Part shown: in pieces, positions 44,889 through 58,990 of the stretch
Layout: each line of letters begins with the position of its first letter
How positions within the stretch are numbered: position 1 is the stretch's first letter
Assembly (NCBI GenBank): GCA_019915135.1
Contig: JAHLMK010000012.1
Location: 1,474,371 to 1,538,370 of the forward strand
Direction of reading: 5' to 3'
DNA from: Strobilurus pachycystidiatus
Lineage: Eukaryota; Basidiomycota; Agaricomycetes; Agaricales; Physalacriaceae
DNA: 64,000 nucleotides
Notes under the pieces: generated by a model
Database searches by the model: none
The model's input: the letters and a program-made list of their open reading frames with translations, nothing else
What the model was told of the DNA's origin: nothing
Made by a program: the position numbers and the translations under genes

Positions 44889-47800
44889 CTAAAGCGCGTC
44901 GGCAACTCCCTGATCTACGGCATGCTGACCGGCAGCCTCACCCTCTTCGGCAATGATGGAAACCAGGGCGCTCCGCGCGGCACTGTCCATCGCACCTGCC
45001 TTCTTACCGCGGGGTGGCGTTGCCCGACTCCACAGCTCCTCGAACGATTCGCGCACCCGCCGCCGCGCCGCCGCTTGCTTAATTGCATAAGCTCGGCGTC
45101 CACAAAGCTGCTCCACGACCAAACCCCGCCCTCCCAAATCACGGCGTCGCTCCCATTCACGCTCCTCCCACCGCAGACTGCGCAGAACACACCTCATTTC
45201 TTCCTTTAGCTTCTCCACTTCTTCACACCAACGAGTCTTGCGTGCCAGCGCTTTGGCCCATTCGATACGCACACCTGCAAATACATCAAACTTTCTACGC
45301 GCCACATATTAAAAAAAAACTTACATTCATGGAGATAACCGTCTTCTTCCACGTCTGGTCCGCCATTTGCTGTCCATATCCACGACATTGTCGCCCTTCC
45401 CTCGCCTTGCACATCGCGTCGTTTGTTGGCCTTCGCCTGTTTTCCCGTAATGCGGCCCGTACCTGTCACCCTACTATCCCGTTCATGCAGACGACCTAGC
45501 CTCTTCACAGCCTCAGCGTCCGACTCGGCCGTAATGTAAACCTTCACATCCTCTTCCCTTAACTCCCTGAACTCCCCACAAGAATCTCGCCCCACCAAAT
45601 CTACGAGACTCCCTCGTGAGCGGCGATACTTATCCACAGCATCCGCGATTTTTTTACCAATAGACTCGATAAGAGTGGCTGAGCGACTTGTAGCCCGTTG
45701 CCCTCGTACATGGGCGTTCCGGAAATTGACCAGGTATCGCTTCGCGCAGAGGCGGGATCTTAGTCTAGTGAGAGCGTCGGCACATTGCCCTTTCCGTAGC
45801 GCCGTTTCCTGTTTGATCAGCCTCTGGGGACATCCGACCTCAGCCTGAAGCCTTCGGGAGGCGGCGCATTCCGATGGCAGATACAGTTTAACATCCTCAG
45901 GGGCTGGAGGAGTAGAACGTACTTCTCGCCTGGCGTCCTCTTCGCGTTCCAGTACCATTGAGACTCGTGGCATATAAACGGCTTGCCAACGACGAAATTC
46001 CTTGACGCGTGCTCCCAGGGTGCGGCGTCGTTCCAGTAGCTTTCCTTGGCGTTCCGGCGTCATCGTCTTGATGGACTTCTCCGCCAATAGACGACGTCTA
46101 GTAGCAGTCAATACCTGTACAGAGATTAGGTAGGGGTCACTTACTGTCCTTCTTCTACCTGTAGACCCATTATCACGAAGCCCGCCATGGTCACACGTCC
46201 CAAGCCCGTGCTCCTCCCATTTCGTCTCCTTCTCTTCTTCTTTTTTTTTTTCTCCTCCCGCCGGCACCCGCGTCGTCACTTTCGTCCGCGTCCTCCGCGT
46301 CCTCCAGCTCAGCTCTTTCCCTTGCCAACTGCTCCTCCTCCTCCCCCGCTACCACCTCAGAAACTTCGTCCTGGCGCAACGCCAGGCGCACCATGCTCTC
46401 TGTCAATTCCACTAGACAAACAAGTCAGGACCATGGACAGCACATGAAGAAGTAGCATACCTGTCCCCGATGGTGCGTATGGGCTCGGCTGTGTCTCGTC
46501 CTCCAGCCATGCATTAACCATAGCCATCCACTCGTCACGCAGCTCAGCCTCGAGCGCGTCGTTCACCTCGTCAAACCCTTCGATCTGTACATTGCGCTCT
46601 TCCAAAGCTATTCGCAACCGGCGCAGCAAAGTATTACCTATATTCCGGCGCATGGGTCAGTTCCCTCCCGCACCTCTCGATCGAAACGATGCTCACCCAA
46701 CGCGATATTCTTCCCGAAATTGTGTTTATCCGCTTTATCTTCAATGTCGTCGTGTCGCGCTCCAGGTTGCTCCTCCCTTGTCATGTAGGATATTGAGTTG
46801 AAAACCGACCACACCCGTTCAATCCCTTCGCCATCTGTCTTCCCAACCCCGGCTTTATACTTCAAGGATTCTTTAGCCTCGCACTGGATGTCGTGCACGT
46901 TCCCGTGCCACACCGGAAGCCCCCATGTCAGAACTGGCAGATCCAACCCTTTCAATGCTTCCGGCAAGGCGTCAATCCGTTCGAAGAAGTGCTTTTTATA
47001 CTGACATGCGATGTCATAAGTAACCGTAACCTCCTTGAGGCCCATACGCGAAAGAAGCCAATAGAGTACGAAATCCGAGTTCTTGTACCTGTATAAATTC
47101 AATGATGATATTCGGACGAAAGACGATGTTGCCTGCTTACCGTTCCCCCTTCTCCAAGTCTCCCAGCCCTAACATAATCTCATGCCGGGCACAAATGACC
47201 CCAATCACACCTGCCCACCTCAGTCCAACAGAGAATCGCGTATCTTTCTGCATTAAAGCCGCAAATGCTATGCACGATGAAACCTAGTCACAGTTAGCTT
47301 GAATCGAGTTCCAGCATTCGAATCACTTACGTCCTCTTCAGTAACATATGTCCGCAGCCAATTGTGGTACATCTCGACGGGGACTTGCACACCAAGGCCC
47401 GAATATAACGGCTCGTCCACCCGAGGGGAGGCGCGAAATTTGCAACGCATGGAGAAGTTTGCATCCATCGAGAGCAGCCGGCGGTACAGATACCTGTCAT
47501 GATACGTCAGCTGGTCTCACCGTTAAGTTGAATAATAGACACATACCGAAATTCCTCATCCACATCAGCCCACCCCTCGGGTAAATTGACACCAACCCGT
47601 GGGCACGCCCAACATTCCACGGCTACCGAACCGTCGGGCGCATCCGCCATTCCTCCAACCTCGTGCGCCACACCCGACCGTCGCACTCGCTTTAGGAATG
47701 CCCACTGCCGAGATATACGCAAGAACGCCTTGTAGCGATCTGGCGTCCATTCTGTGCCGTAAGGGTTGGTCATGTCCTCCAACGTTGTGATGTAGTCGCG

Positions 47801-48917
47801 TACATTGACCGTGGCGATGACCTTCAGACGACGGTAGAAATCCAGACATTCCATGCTCGCACAGGTTTGTGGGATGTGTGTTGTCGCAGGGTACCATCCA
47901 CTCCGCATAATTTGCTGCCACTGGTGCGCCCGGTCGGATACCCCGCAGGAACAGTAGCGGAACATGACGGTGTGAATACCGTTAACGTGGATGACAGTCA
48001 TCAGACGTGGGGTCGAGTCTGGATGGCGGCAAGGGCCTCCCTTATGACCCAGCTGGAAGACAAGACCTAACTCCCGTAGTGTCGTGCGCTGGAAGCATCC
48101 GTCCTTCCATACCTACATTGAAACATGAGACAATATTTCCTTCACAACGGCAAGCCGATCTCCACTCACCTCAATGACATGAAGCGGCGAACGTCCATGG
48201 CGCGCCACGCAACACGACGCGCACTCCAAGAAGTCTCCGCAGTTGCGACATCGGAAGAGTTCTGAGCATGAAGCGGCCGTTGAGTGATCGTCGGGAATAG
48301 TCGAATCCGAAGGAGTGCCGTGTTGAGCTTCGGCAGGTAGCCAGACAGCGTCACTGGCTAATGCGATCCCGCACGAGCTGCACTGGGGTTCATAAGTGTC
48401 GAGTCCGAGGGCGTGGCCTTGCATAGTCTCCTCAAGGAATGCTTCCGTCCAGGGTTTCCATTCTTGCATCGGATCGTCCTGATAAAAATAGTGAGTCGTA
48501 TTTTCCCTAGATATGAATGCAATGACCACACACCGAGCTGGCATAGCGCTTACGCTTCGCGCTGTCACCCTCCGCCGTCTCTGAATACTCCTCTCCTTGC
48601 TCCCCATACTCCTCCCCGTCGCCATCGACAAGAGTCTGCGCCGGCCCAAACTCGTGCAATGCTGCCTCGCCGCCACCCCAATCTGCGCCAGGTTCCTCCA
48701 AGCCAAACGTGAAGGTGTCATATTCGGCTGTCAAATCCGAGGGTCCAAGATTGCGTCTCTTCGTCGGCGGCAACGCCTGAGTATTGACCTCTCCTGTCGG
48801 TAAGATGTGTACATTGAAATCGACGGGGAGGTCGGCGTCGGGGCCGGCACGGGCCACGTAAGGAGCGTGTGTGCGTGGACGCCCACCACGATTAGGAGCC
48901 GGTCTTGAAGAGTGCAT
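44889..48917 (-). CDS. KDZ transposase with CxC2 cysteine cluster, KDZ-2 copy B
   Basis: About ten exons from ATG 48917 (MHSSRPAPNRGGRPR) to the stop at 44889. In order: a disordered acidic region ending KRKRYASS; the CxC2 cluster (QCSSCGIAL, LFRCRNCGDFLECASCCV, LGLVFQLGHKGGPC, YCSCGVSD); then the KDZ catalytic region. The core has TYDIACQYKKHFFERI, GLPVWHGNVHDIQC and TDGEGIERVWSVFN, with the acidic residues expected of an RNase-H-fold DDE-type nuclease. Helical C-terminal exons follow (TMSWIWTANGGP; VRIEWAKALARKTRW). The protein cuts and joins the element ends in the nucleus, by family. The upstream GTG-initiated extension at 48944 is ignored because an ATG follows. No internal stop was seen in the exons read. 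Confidence 0.85.
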
Positions 48918-49063
48918 AGAGGAACCGAGGCGCAGAAGGGCCACACGACGGGCGGGAGGAAAGAGAACGCCGACATTTCCCCTGGCTATGCATCATCACG
49001 CAATACAAATGTGTCATGGCAATGCAATCATTTAATCAAACAAGTAGTAGCGAATGGAAATTT

Positions 49064-49571
49064 TCAAAGACTCTCCGAATCCGAGTCACTCAACTCCAAC
49101 TTCTGGCATAGCTCCAAGCAAGACCTAGTGATGCATCTCTCCATGTCCCCATCTTTGTTCCGCACCGGTATCCAGCCCAGTTCACCCACTTGCTTGTAGT
49201 TATCGCGACTCGACCCTGCGCAAGCGCAATATTGGACTGATAGGAAGTGGAAACCGGTGATCTCGATGATGGTCAAGTCAGTCTTCATTCCCGGATGGGG
49301 ACAGGTATCGCCTGCGTGCCCGAGTTGCACGACCAAGCCCAACTTCTTCAACGTCGTGTACTCGTTGAAGTCTTCTTCATTCGGCTGACCGGTTGATGAG
49401 AGACCGACCAGACTCCTGATCATGAGCGCTCACCTCGATAATATGCGTAGGGTGTCGGCGATGCAGCTCCACACAACATTTGCCACATGCTTCGCTTTGG
49501 AAAGGATCACAGTGACGGCAGCGAAAGAGAACCGTCGCCTCATCGTGACACCGCGGACAGGACGTCGTCAT
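49064..49571 (-). CDS. Stand-alone CxC2 zinc-cluster protein, KDZ-2 copy B
   Basis: Exons 49571-49434 and 49384-49064. No difference from the copy at 26674-27181 was seen. All cluster cysteines and histidines are kept, and the C-terminus ends in an acidic Ser/Asp tail. Confidence 0.75.
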
Positions 49572-49820
49572 GCTCACTGTCAAGCTAATTGAGAAGATGC
49601 AGGTCGGGAAAGAACAATTTCTTACGAAGGGATATGGATTGCGTGAGGAAAGAAAGGAGGATACGAGCACACGGACGGCGTCAGGGATAACAAGTGACTA
49701 GCGTAGGTACGAGGTGTTACATAAACTCCGCAAATGATGATAGCCATGAGACCAAGGTCTCAATTGAAGGCGCCCTTTCCCAATTTGGACCCCGCCCGTC
49801 TCTTCGGCGCCACGCACTAG

Positions 49821-50644
49821 TCAGTCCCAGGCGGCCTCGATAGTCTCGCCATTGCCAATCCTTTGATGGCCTGGGACTCTTTCAGTAGCGGCCCGCGCCC
49901 TGGCGACGCTCTTAGCCCACAGACAGCATATATCATATGAGACCATAGACGCACTAACTCGACGCGGGATCCACTTGACGGTAGGTTCAGGGTGCGTTGC
50001 AAGAGGTTCATACAGAATGTCTGTGCAAGTCTGCATGAACGCTTCTGCATCCTCTCTGGCCTGGCGACGCCTCTTGACGCGTAAACTAAGATCTGCGAGG
50101 TATGAGAGGAATGAGACTAGGACAAGTACAGCGGGTGACATACCATCCCCCACATCAAAGATGTCGACTTTATCGAGTGTCCCGGCCAAAGACACCAGAA
50201 GCATCATGCTGCCGCTGCGAGGCTTGAGCCCTATGGCCCTGCGAAAAGACGACTGGTAGACGGTGTGCTCGCACCAGTCAACGGCCTTGGAGAGACGCTC
50301 TAGGGAGGTCAGGCCGCATTCGGCAAGGCGGGCAAGCAGAAATGTGCCGTTGGCAGCCTCAAACATCTCCTGCAAAGCGGAGTCTAACGTTTGGCTCGTA
50401 TTATCTCCCATCAACGCCGTGTGGCGCAGGATGATGCTGTGAAGTCAAACCGCGTCAGAGAGTGAAGACAAAGAGAGGGAACCACATACCGCTGTTCGCG
50501 GTCGCTGAAAGGTTCAGTGTCGTCCTCGCTGAACGTCGACGGAGGGCAGAGTGGCTGAGAGTTGATCTTAACAGCAGCGTCCCCGCCGTCTTCGCTGTCG
50601 GTCACCTCGTAGAGGTCTGGGATCGAATCTCCGTCGCTGCTCAT
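49821..50644 (-). CDS. Unknown protein K0, KDZ-2 copy B
   Basis: Same model as 27431-28254, with start MSSDGDSIPDLYEV, an intron after DREQR and a possible in-frame 51-bp intron. Confidence 0.55.
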
Positions 50645-50787
50645 TGTAAAGAGTCAAGACTTGATCGGCCCAGAGTAGGAATGTCACAAGAAATGGCCTG
50701 AGCCCGGCGTTGTCATGTAATTCTAGGGATAATATGAAATACCCTTACAGCCGCCGCATTAAGATTGAGCGAGGACCCCAGCTACCC

Positions 50788-51446
50788 TCAAACAGTATCC
50801 CCGTTCCCTTCGCTCCCTGCGACCGCACGCACCACTCCCGGCGCGGGCCTCGCATAACGGTATAGTGCCGTCTTGATCGTGCGCCACATTGCATCAGGGA
50901 CCCCCAATCCTGTTTTGAACTTCCGTCGCAGTTCCTGATTGCGAATGTCAACAGCGATGTTGACAAGGTCCTCGTGGGTGTATATCCCCATGTCCGCCAT
51001 GCGCTCCTCGCAGGTCCCCAGGTCGTATGCTTTGAGGAATTGCCCAACCTCCGCGTGCATGAACCGAGAGTCTGACGGCGCCGTGAACGTGGGGGCCTCG
51101 GCAGTAACAAACGACTCCCCGCCGCGGTTCCCTTGCGCATTGTTGAATCACCAAACAACCAAGAAACTATGGGACAAACTCACTAGACACTTGTGCTCCA
51201 GTCCCGAGCTGAATGTCGTTGCGAATTGGTCGCGCGGCGCGCAAATGATCCCTGATATGGCTGAAGAAGTCGCTCGTCAGCACGCTAATGACGAGAGGAG
51301 AACCAAAGAAGGTGAATGAAGTGAAAGGTTCACATACCGACGACAGGACCACGGAGAGAGCGGGAAGGGAATCGTCTGCTGGACCGCTCTTTTGGCGGCG
51401 GGACGTCGAGGCAAACTTTTGTTCTTCTTAGGGGAGGTGGGTGGCA
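50788..51446 (-). CDS. SAM-like small protein P1, KDZ-2 copy B
   Basis: Three exons as in 28398-29056, with basic start MPPTSPKKNKSLPRR and helical end MWRTIKTALYRYARP. Confidence 0.55.
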
Positions 51447-51512
51447 TTGTGGAGCAAAAGCAAGCAAGGCAGGTCAGGGTAGGCGAAGAGCCAATGTCAA
51501 TTCAGAAGGAAT

Positions 51513-52217
51513 CTACGATCGTTGGTACGCGAAAGTCCGGCGACGATACAGGGCATACAATTGCCGATGAAAATGCGCGGCACGCGTTAGATCCCCGCGC
51601 TCCGCCGCCGTAGCCTGTGCGAGCTCGTCGACTTGGCTGACAATATCGGTGATGAGCCTATATACTTGTAGGACTTCCAGGTATAGAGATTCGGCCTGGC
51701 GCACAGTTCCTTCCAATTCAGCACTCCCAGGACCCCACTGCCTGATCTCCCGGATCGGTGTAGCGCAGTTGCGCGCGTGGTAGGCGAGTAGCTCCCAAGC
51801 TGCATGCAGGATAGCCTTGGCAAATAGCGGCTTCCTCAGAGCCTTTCTAACCATCATGGTGGCATACTGCACGGCGCTGTGAGCCTGCGTCTGAGTCGTC
51901 ATGTTGGCGTGATGGACGCCAATCTCGGCGAGAGCATCGGCCATATGGATGGCAATGCGCGTACTGCAAGCGATTAAATCAGGACATAATTCTCGGGGGG
52001 GGCGAGCGGTCCACATACGGTGATGGCTCAGTAGGCAGCCGCAAGCGGCGGGGCGCGATAAATGGTCTTACAGACCCCTCGGCTGACCTCCGCCATTGTT
52101 AGGTTAGCGTGGGGGGTGAGAAGAGTACACACACCTAGGTAGGCGCTCGGGAGTTGCGAGTGCGATACGGAGGCCCGAAAAAACCACACTGTGGGCTAGC
52201 AAGAGCTCCGTCGACAT
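51513..52217 (-). CDS. Helical protein P2, KDZ-2 copy B
   Basis: Start ATG 52217, exon structure as in 29123-29827. Its promoter region contains the tRNA-like sequence at 52362-52432. Confidence 0.6.
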
Positions 52218-52361
52218 GGTGGGAATATCGCAGGATGATACCAATGCGGGCAAGGAACAAAGTCACCCTTTTGAATCACAAGGATACTAAGGGACATCGA
52301 GGTTAGCGGACAAGGAAAGTCATTGGTGGCTGTGTACTATACCTGACCCTGGAACAAAAAT

Positions 52362-52432
52362 GACCACAGACTGGGATTCGAACCCAGGTCACCTCAAATT
52401 CGGGTATGCTCAGCCACTACACCACCGCGGTC
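52362..52432 (-). tRNA. tRNA-like sequence, KDZ-2 copy B
   Basis: Differs from 29972-30042 at one base in the anticodon region (AATTTG here, AATTCG in copy A, minus strand). Box A, box B and acceptor pairing are unchanged. Confidence 0.5.
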
Positions 52433-52799
52433 GAGAGTGCTTTAGTAAAATATGATTTTATTCCCTCAACAAATCTCGCGGCCGACTAGTAAGGCTATCT
52501 AGGGAAATTAGGCGGACCACAATCTCAATTCCACCATGAAGACAATGCCGCAGCGTCCTAAATTAAGTGTCAAGTTTGAATAAAAGTCTTTTTAATTTGA
52601 TCTAAAGTATGGTAAGGGGACCTGGAGGTCACCGACCGGGGTACTGAACATCTCTGTCTAGGGAAAACCACATCCCAAATCAAGTAACAGTGCTTTGCAT
52701 GTGTCGATCGCATCTTTGACTGCGACCATACCTGGCCTCAACCCATTTACGTGCAACTTTTGGGCTCATCCTCCTTGTTCTCTCGTTCAAACGCTCTCA

Positions 52800-53532
52800 A
52801 TGACCGGCAGACCCCTTTATGTTAGCGATGAAGATCGTCAAGCCGCCCGAAATAAGGCCAAAAATGATTATTGGCATCGGTATGTTCTCATTGTGTTGCG
52901 AGCCACAATCTGCTCAATGGACTACGAATACAGAAACAAAAATCGACTAAATGCGCGTGCACGCTTGAAATACTTTGAAAACAAGGCCGAGGGATGTGTA
53001 GACGGAAGGACAAGGGCGGGCAGAGCATTAAAACAGCAGCACCTGGGGAACTGGTGAGTGTTCGTTCTAATCGCGTGCCCCATCCACTAAACAGGGATCG
53101 TATCCTATTGTCAGCAATTCTGCTGAGACTAAGAACTCTCGTCGCAGGTATACCCGCAAGCTGCGCGCGCTGGACGACAAGGTGGAGACTTGGAGTGGGG
53201 GGGACGTATATGCCTGGGTCCAGGAATCTCGTTGGTTCGCCCTCGACAAATCCAACAGCAAGCAAACCGTAGCCGACAAGCTCATAGAGAAGTGCGCGCA
53301 AGCAACGAAGCTTCTTACGGAGGCCGAACGATTGGAACGTTGTGCTTTGGAGGACTTGGGAGATGATCACGACTGTACACGTTCCGCGCGCGACCATGTC
53401 CGCGTCCTTACTTATGCCGTGCAATCCATCTGTGATCTCAGCCTGCACTCTTATCAGGATACTCTACAAGCCAGTCACGTCGAGGGGAGCTTGTATTGCG
53501 TCGTTCATGTTCAAGACAGCTCATATTCTTAA
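52800..53532 (+). CDS. Basic-motif helical protein, KDZ-2 copy B
   Basis: Three exons (80, 120 and 385 nt) as in 30410-31142, no coding change noticed. Confidence 0.68.
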
Positions 53533-53580
53533 CACATCGCATCGTTTGTACACCATATTACAGACACATATCTATTACAT

Positions 53581-54620
53581 CTACAGTTTGACCATTTGGA
53601 CGATCTCGCCGGCCTGCAAAGCTTCCAGGTAATGATCTCTAGCTTCGCTGTAGGTACCGTATTTTTTGTGAAGTGAGCCGGGTATTGAGATGTGGTGAAC
53701 GGCCGCCTCGATGCTGAAGACATGTTTCGTCAGAAATATGAGCAAGGAAGAAGGAACGGATCTTACTTCGACCGGAACAAGCCTACCTTTGTGCCGATGA
53801 AAACGACATACCATGCGCCACTGATGCGGGTACCGGCACACAGGGGAGTTGGCTCATCCCAAACCGGGAGCCGCCAGCGCGTCACCGCCATCCTACGGTA
53901 CTCCTGCTGTTGCGCAGCCAGCACGGTACGCACATAGCCCTTTGAGGCCGCGTAAGCGTAGGCGGCCCTGGCTTGTGCGTGGCTGCGATACCCTTGATGG
54001 ATAGCTCCACTGTGGCCGGAGGTCTGGACCTCGCATTCGTTCCTGTGACAATGACAAGCAATCAGAAAACATGGATAGAATACGATGTGGATCCCTACCA
54101 AGTGTTATAGATCCCAGGGTTTGGGCCCACGAAAACGACATACGCCCGAAGTTTGGTTCTTTGACGGGCAGGTTTGGGGGTGATGCGTTGAACATACGCC
54201 GCCTGTCTTTGCTGAGCAGTACCAGCCTCGGACCTGGAAGTAAATGTTAGTCAGTAGTCAGCCGGGTAATATCCAGAATACGCACCAGCGGTCGGTGTAA
54301 CGTGTGGTGCCGTTCATGCTGATGGAGTAGATCGTGCGATTTACGGGATTTGGGGGAGGCGCCGACGGCGTCGACAAGGAAGAAATATCGATACTAGAGA
54401 GTGTAGTAGAAAGATCGTCCAGATCAAGGTGCGGCGACGCCGTCGCGCCCGTAGTCTTTGTAAGTGAGGATTCAGTAGAGACAGAATCAGAAATCCTCGT
54501 CGATCCGGTCGACAAGGCCGGAGAAGGAGGCAGAAGGGACGTCTCATCGTCCTCGGAGTCCGAGTGGAGAGTAATCATGATGCGCGAGCGAGGAATTGAG
54601 ATATTGCTGGTGGAAGGCAT
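53581..54620 (-). CDS. Tandem viroplasmin/RNase H1-N-like protein V1, KDZ-2 copy B
   Basis: Four exons as in 31191-32230. Both domains are open and intact. Confidence 0.7.
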
Positions 54621-54813
54621 GTTTCGGAGGGAGGCAGGTGGTGAAGTCAAGACATGTATTTAAATGATCGTGCCAGGTACACAGTACACGAAAGAAGTTG
54701 ATACCACGGCTTATCCCGCACCCCGAATTCAGATGACAACACATGCCCCGCAGAAGACGCCGCACAATCTAAGGGTGGGCTGAGAATGGAAAAGCACGAG
54801 AACAACTAAGAGC

Positions 54814-55448
54814 TTACTTATCGCGGCGAGAAGAACGCAGCCCTCGGACAAAGACTTTGCCGTTGGCGAGGTCTTCGTTGAAGGACTGGAGGGCGGCACT
54901 CTGACTGTGGCGCTTCTTGGCAAAGCCACCGGAGACGCCGTTCGTGTACGACGTGGCGAGCGCTCTAAAAGTTCACATTAAGGCAGTGGGGCAACAGCGC
55001 AGAGCAAGGACTTACGCATCAGTCACGATCCCGACCTTTCGCCCAACGGTGACACAGTAGAAGTATGTCTTGGAGTCATCGATGTTCTTGGGCAAGTACG
55101 CAGCGCGGAGGGAGGCCGTGGGAACCCGGTCATACAGCACGCCCGCCCGAGGAACAGAGGCATCGACTTCGTCCGAGACGTAGTCGCCTTGCTTCAAGTG
55201 CGGGTCGTAAATGCACTCGGCGGGGAACCAGCTGGGCAGAGTGGGAACTGTGGGTGTGTGATACGGTGGAGGCGACAAGGCCACGGCGTCGTCGGCCTGT
55301 TCTAAAAGGTTGTTAGCGATGCAGCGTAGAGGCCAGGAAGAATATACTTACGAGTCGTGCCCTCCATGGGTCCGGAGGCTGGCGATGCCAATGAAACACC
55401 ACCAGCATCCATGTCCACAGCGGGAGGCTTCTCAAGTGGCGACGACAT
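54814..55448 (-). CDS. Viroplasmin/RNase H1-N-like protein V2, KDZ-2 copy B
   Basis: Three exons as in 32424-33058, with the single domain at the C-terminus. Confidence 0.62.
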
Positions 55449-56122
55449 TGTTAAGGCAGCGAATGAGGGAAAATATGCAATAACGCACCTTTTAACCCAA
55501 TCGCGGCGATAGATTCACTAGATCAAAACATTCCCTAGATCGGTTTGACGCATGCGGACATGGTTCTGGGGTCTAAATTCCCCTAGATTAGTTTGACAAT
55601 GATTATTTTTTATGCTTCCCTATCTTCCCTAGACTTACATAGCGTGCGCCAAGGAGCGTATTGAAAGTCCGAGACCATGTGCTGGGACCCCGACAGAAGA
55701 CGCCGCGCGACAGATACCACAGGCGGATGATCGAGTACAGATGAGTGCGCCAGCAAAGCGTCGAAGGACGGGAAGCTGTGTTGAATTATGTTGCAGCCCG
55801 TAATCAAGGAGATGAGCGCAAGCTCACACCCGCGTTAAAAAGGCAGCTGAGGCATGTGGCGTCAGCTTGGGGCGAGTCGGTCGATTTGCCGGGTTATGAT
55901 TGGCAAAACTAGTTTCCTGCGGAAGCGTGTGTCAAGTGCGATCCAGTCAACGAGGGGGGATAACTTACATGACATCAATCGGCTGTATTGTTCCCTAGAT
56001 AAGTCGGCACATTCCCTAGATGGGCATGACGATGGCTGCATTTGTAATTGTGAAATCGAAATAGGAACGGTCAAGTCCAAGTCCTGCGTCGGACTCTCAT
56101 CCTTCTAGACTGACAGCGGACA
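55449..56122. promoter_or_regulatory. Divergent promoter with TTCCCTAGA repeats, KDZ-2 copy B
   Basis: The five motif copies seen at 33059-33732 are all kept, near 55531, 55578, 55624, 55991 and 56012. Confidence 0.5.
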
Positions 56123-58990
56123 ATGGCGCGTACACCGACTCAACCGCAAGCGCGGAAGCGCAAGTACAAGAAAAAGAGTAAAAGCGACCGGAAAAACGCG
56201 AAAGGATGGATGGAGGGGAAGCGACAAGAAGTCTTCCTGCCGCTGGTACCGTCATTCGCTGAGGCGGCTGACAAGGGGTGGCAGGTGTTGGAGAGCAGAA
56301 TGAAGGAGCTACAGAGTCTCTATCACTTCCATTTCCCTTGGCCCATGACCGACACCGACGAGCCAAGCGAGTTACTGGAGTACGACCCCCTACGCCCGCC
56401 CAGAATGACGGAATCGTCCTTGAGCGACGAGGAGCTGGCAGCCAAGAGGGCGCATGTCGAGATCTACAATAATGTCAGTAATACCAAGTGTTTGGAAGCG
56501 TCCGGACTGACCATTCGGTAGCGTTTGCGCAGGTGGTTCCATTACCGCGCTCGGAAGTTGAGGAAGCGCCTCGCGCGACTGACAAAGCGCGACGCTGACG
56601 ATCCATTCCAAATTTTGATGGCGAAACTGGCGGGAGTCGATAAGCCTCCTCGTCAACCTCAGGCTGCTCATCTGTGGGCTCATGCGAACTGGAAGGAAGG
56701 CGAGAATATCTCTGGGAAAATAGAAACGTCATGGAACGACCGCGCGAACAAGGACGTTACAAGGCGCAACGTGACCTTGGCGTCCAGTATGATGCGGAAG
56801 GAGTTCGCGGGGCAGAGTGCGGAAGTGAAGGCGAAGTGGGCGCAGGAGGCAAAGACAACAGGGGACAAGGCGAAGGCGGAGTATAGGAATCTGTTGGAGA
56901 AGCCGCCGTCAACAGCGCCGGAGGCGCGTGCACTGTGAGTACCGACGTCCCGCGATGATATATATATATGTTCTTGACTGACTGGTACTTGACAGAGCTT
57001 GCGCGAGGGCTGAAGCCTTCATCGGACAGATTAATCGGGGAATCGAGGAAAGGACGTTTTGCCGAGTTTTTACATTGATGGGAGGTCCAATGGACGTGCA
57101 TAACGGGGAGATTGGGACGGTAAAGTGAGTCTTTCGGGTGTCTGGATGGAGACATAGATACTAATGGGGTGCTACAGTGTCACGACGACGAAGCACGGAG
57201 GCACTGTACCCTTAAGTTTTCCTGAGTGGATGGGCTTAGAACGAATGAAGACGCTTACGGACGCATACCAAGAATGGCTGGAGTTGTGTTACTCCAAGAC
57301 GGAGAAGGCATCGGTCGTGTGCCAGCGGAGCGGTGCGGCAGGAAATGAACGGCCGCCAGTATTGAACGAGCCTGGTTCCGCCCCGTCCTTGACCGCCGCG
57401 AGCTCGAGTGGAACAGACTTGACATCGGCTGTTCCGAACCCGATACCACTTCCCCCAACCGCTGGCGATGACGCTGGGCTCCTCGCACTACCCACCGACC
57501 AACTCGCTATGTCCGGTTCCCAGCGCCCCGATGAGATGGACCCGGAGGTCCCCCAGCTACCCGCCGATGACGATGGAATCGGCCACAAAACCTTACCCGC
57601 CTCCATGCCGGTTGGAACGACGGATGTCATTGCCACTGGAGGCACAGACGATGGTGTTGGGGATGTGACTGATGCCAGTGCAGGAGATAGTGCACCGATA
57701 CAAACGACTGTCGACACTACCAACCCCGAATCCACGTCGTTGGCGCGTCGCGTATCGACTCGACATAGAGCCTCGGCGAGAACTAGTAACGTCCATCAGA
57801 AGGTGCTTGACAACCTATCGGATGAGGAGTCCGATACAGACTCGTCGGATGACGACTCCTCCGACGAGTTCTCCGGTCCATCGTCTTCTGAGGACGAAGC
57901 GTCCTTGGATGGGTCCGAGAACAGCGGTGGTGAGGAGCGCGTCAATGAGGATTCTGGGAAAACTAGAGGGAAAAAGATGAGAAAAAGGAAGGATGACGAC
58001 GGAGGGAAATCGGACCGGAGAAAGATGTCTAGGGAAAATGGTACCGATGGCGATGGTGGTCGACAGACGTCGAAGAGGAAGAGCAAAGGGGCGGCTGTGC
58101 GAGGACGGAGGACTGCCGGTTTGGACGAGGAGGCAGATCAGCCGCCGAAGAAAGTTATGAGGTTGAACGAGGACGACCAAGCCACGAGCGGTCGGATGTC
58201 GGCTCCGCCACTTGGGCAGGGATCCCCGCCCAGAAAAAGTCTGTCTCAGATTGCGCTGCGCACCTCGGCCCCGCCAGACTCGCTAATTCATGGTCCCGCT
58301 CCCACCGTCGTTGGACCATCTGCTCCAAAAACTCCGGCGCCATCTCCGGAGTCTTCTGAGCCTGCGACTGCATCTCAGGTCTCCGGCGATGATCCGGGGT
58401 CAGAAACGGCGAGAAGTGCAGCAGAGGATCGCAAAAAGATTGATGAATTGTTGGCGGAGGCACCCCTTTGGTTGTCAGAGCCAGTATCGGAGTTTTTGGA
58501 GGCGAATGGGGGAGGGGATTTGATGAGACTATTGCGCTTGCTGTTGGAGATTGAGCGTCAGCATGGTTGGACATCTGTGGAGGATGGGAAGAGATCGAAC
58601 CTGAGTGGTACTCGCTACCGCCCAGCGTTGCTAGCTTCTTGGATAAGGAACGGTCGCGCGCGCGCGAATAAGCGAGCGGTGTTGATGGCGGACGATGCGA
58701 AGATGTTCATGGCGTCCTGGTCGACGTGGTGGGCGGCGTTACAGAGTGGTTGGCGACTCCGTGATGATCAAGGACGATGGCGAAGAGAATCGTATGGAGG
58801 GGATTGGGATAAGTTGATTGTGCCAGGGCAGAATGGTCTGCTCAGCGTGGTGGCCGTTCTCTCATGGTGGAAGTCGTACGCTATCGAATCTGGGGAAGCG
58901 GAGGTGGAAGTTTTGTGTGAGGAGGCGGTGCGGGATGTGGAATGGGTGATGACGGGTGTGCTTGCGGAGTTGCAGCGATCGAATGATTGA
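56123..58990 (+). CDS. HMG-like / Trp-rich C-terminal protein, KDZ-2 copy B
   Basis: Four exons giving 901 aa, as in 33733-36600, open throughout. The ATG at 57164 lies within the last intron. Confidence 0.78.

Noticed and set aside
48918..48944. Transposase start at 48944
   Set aside because: That codon is GTG. The first ATG, 48917, matches the basic GRP-like start.
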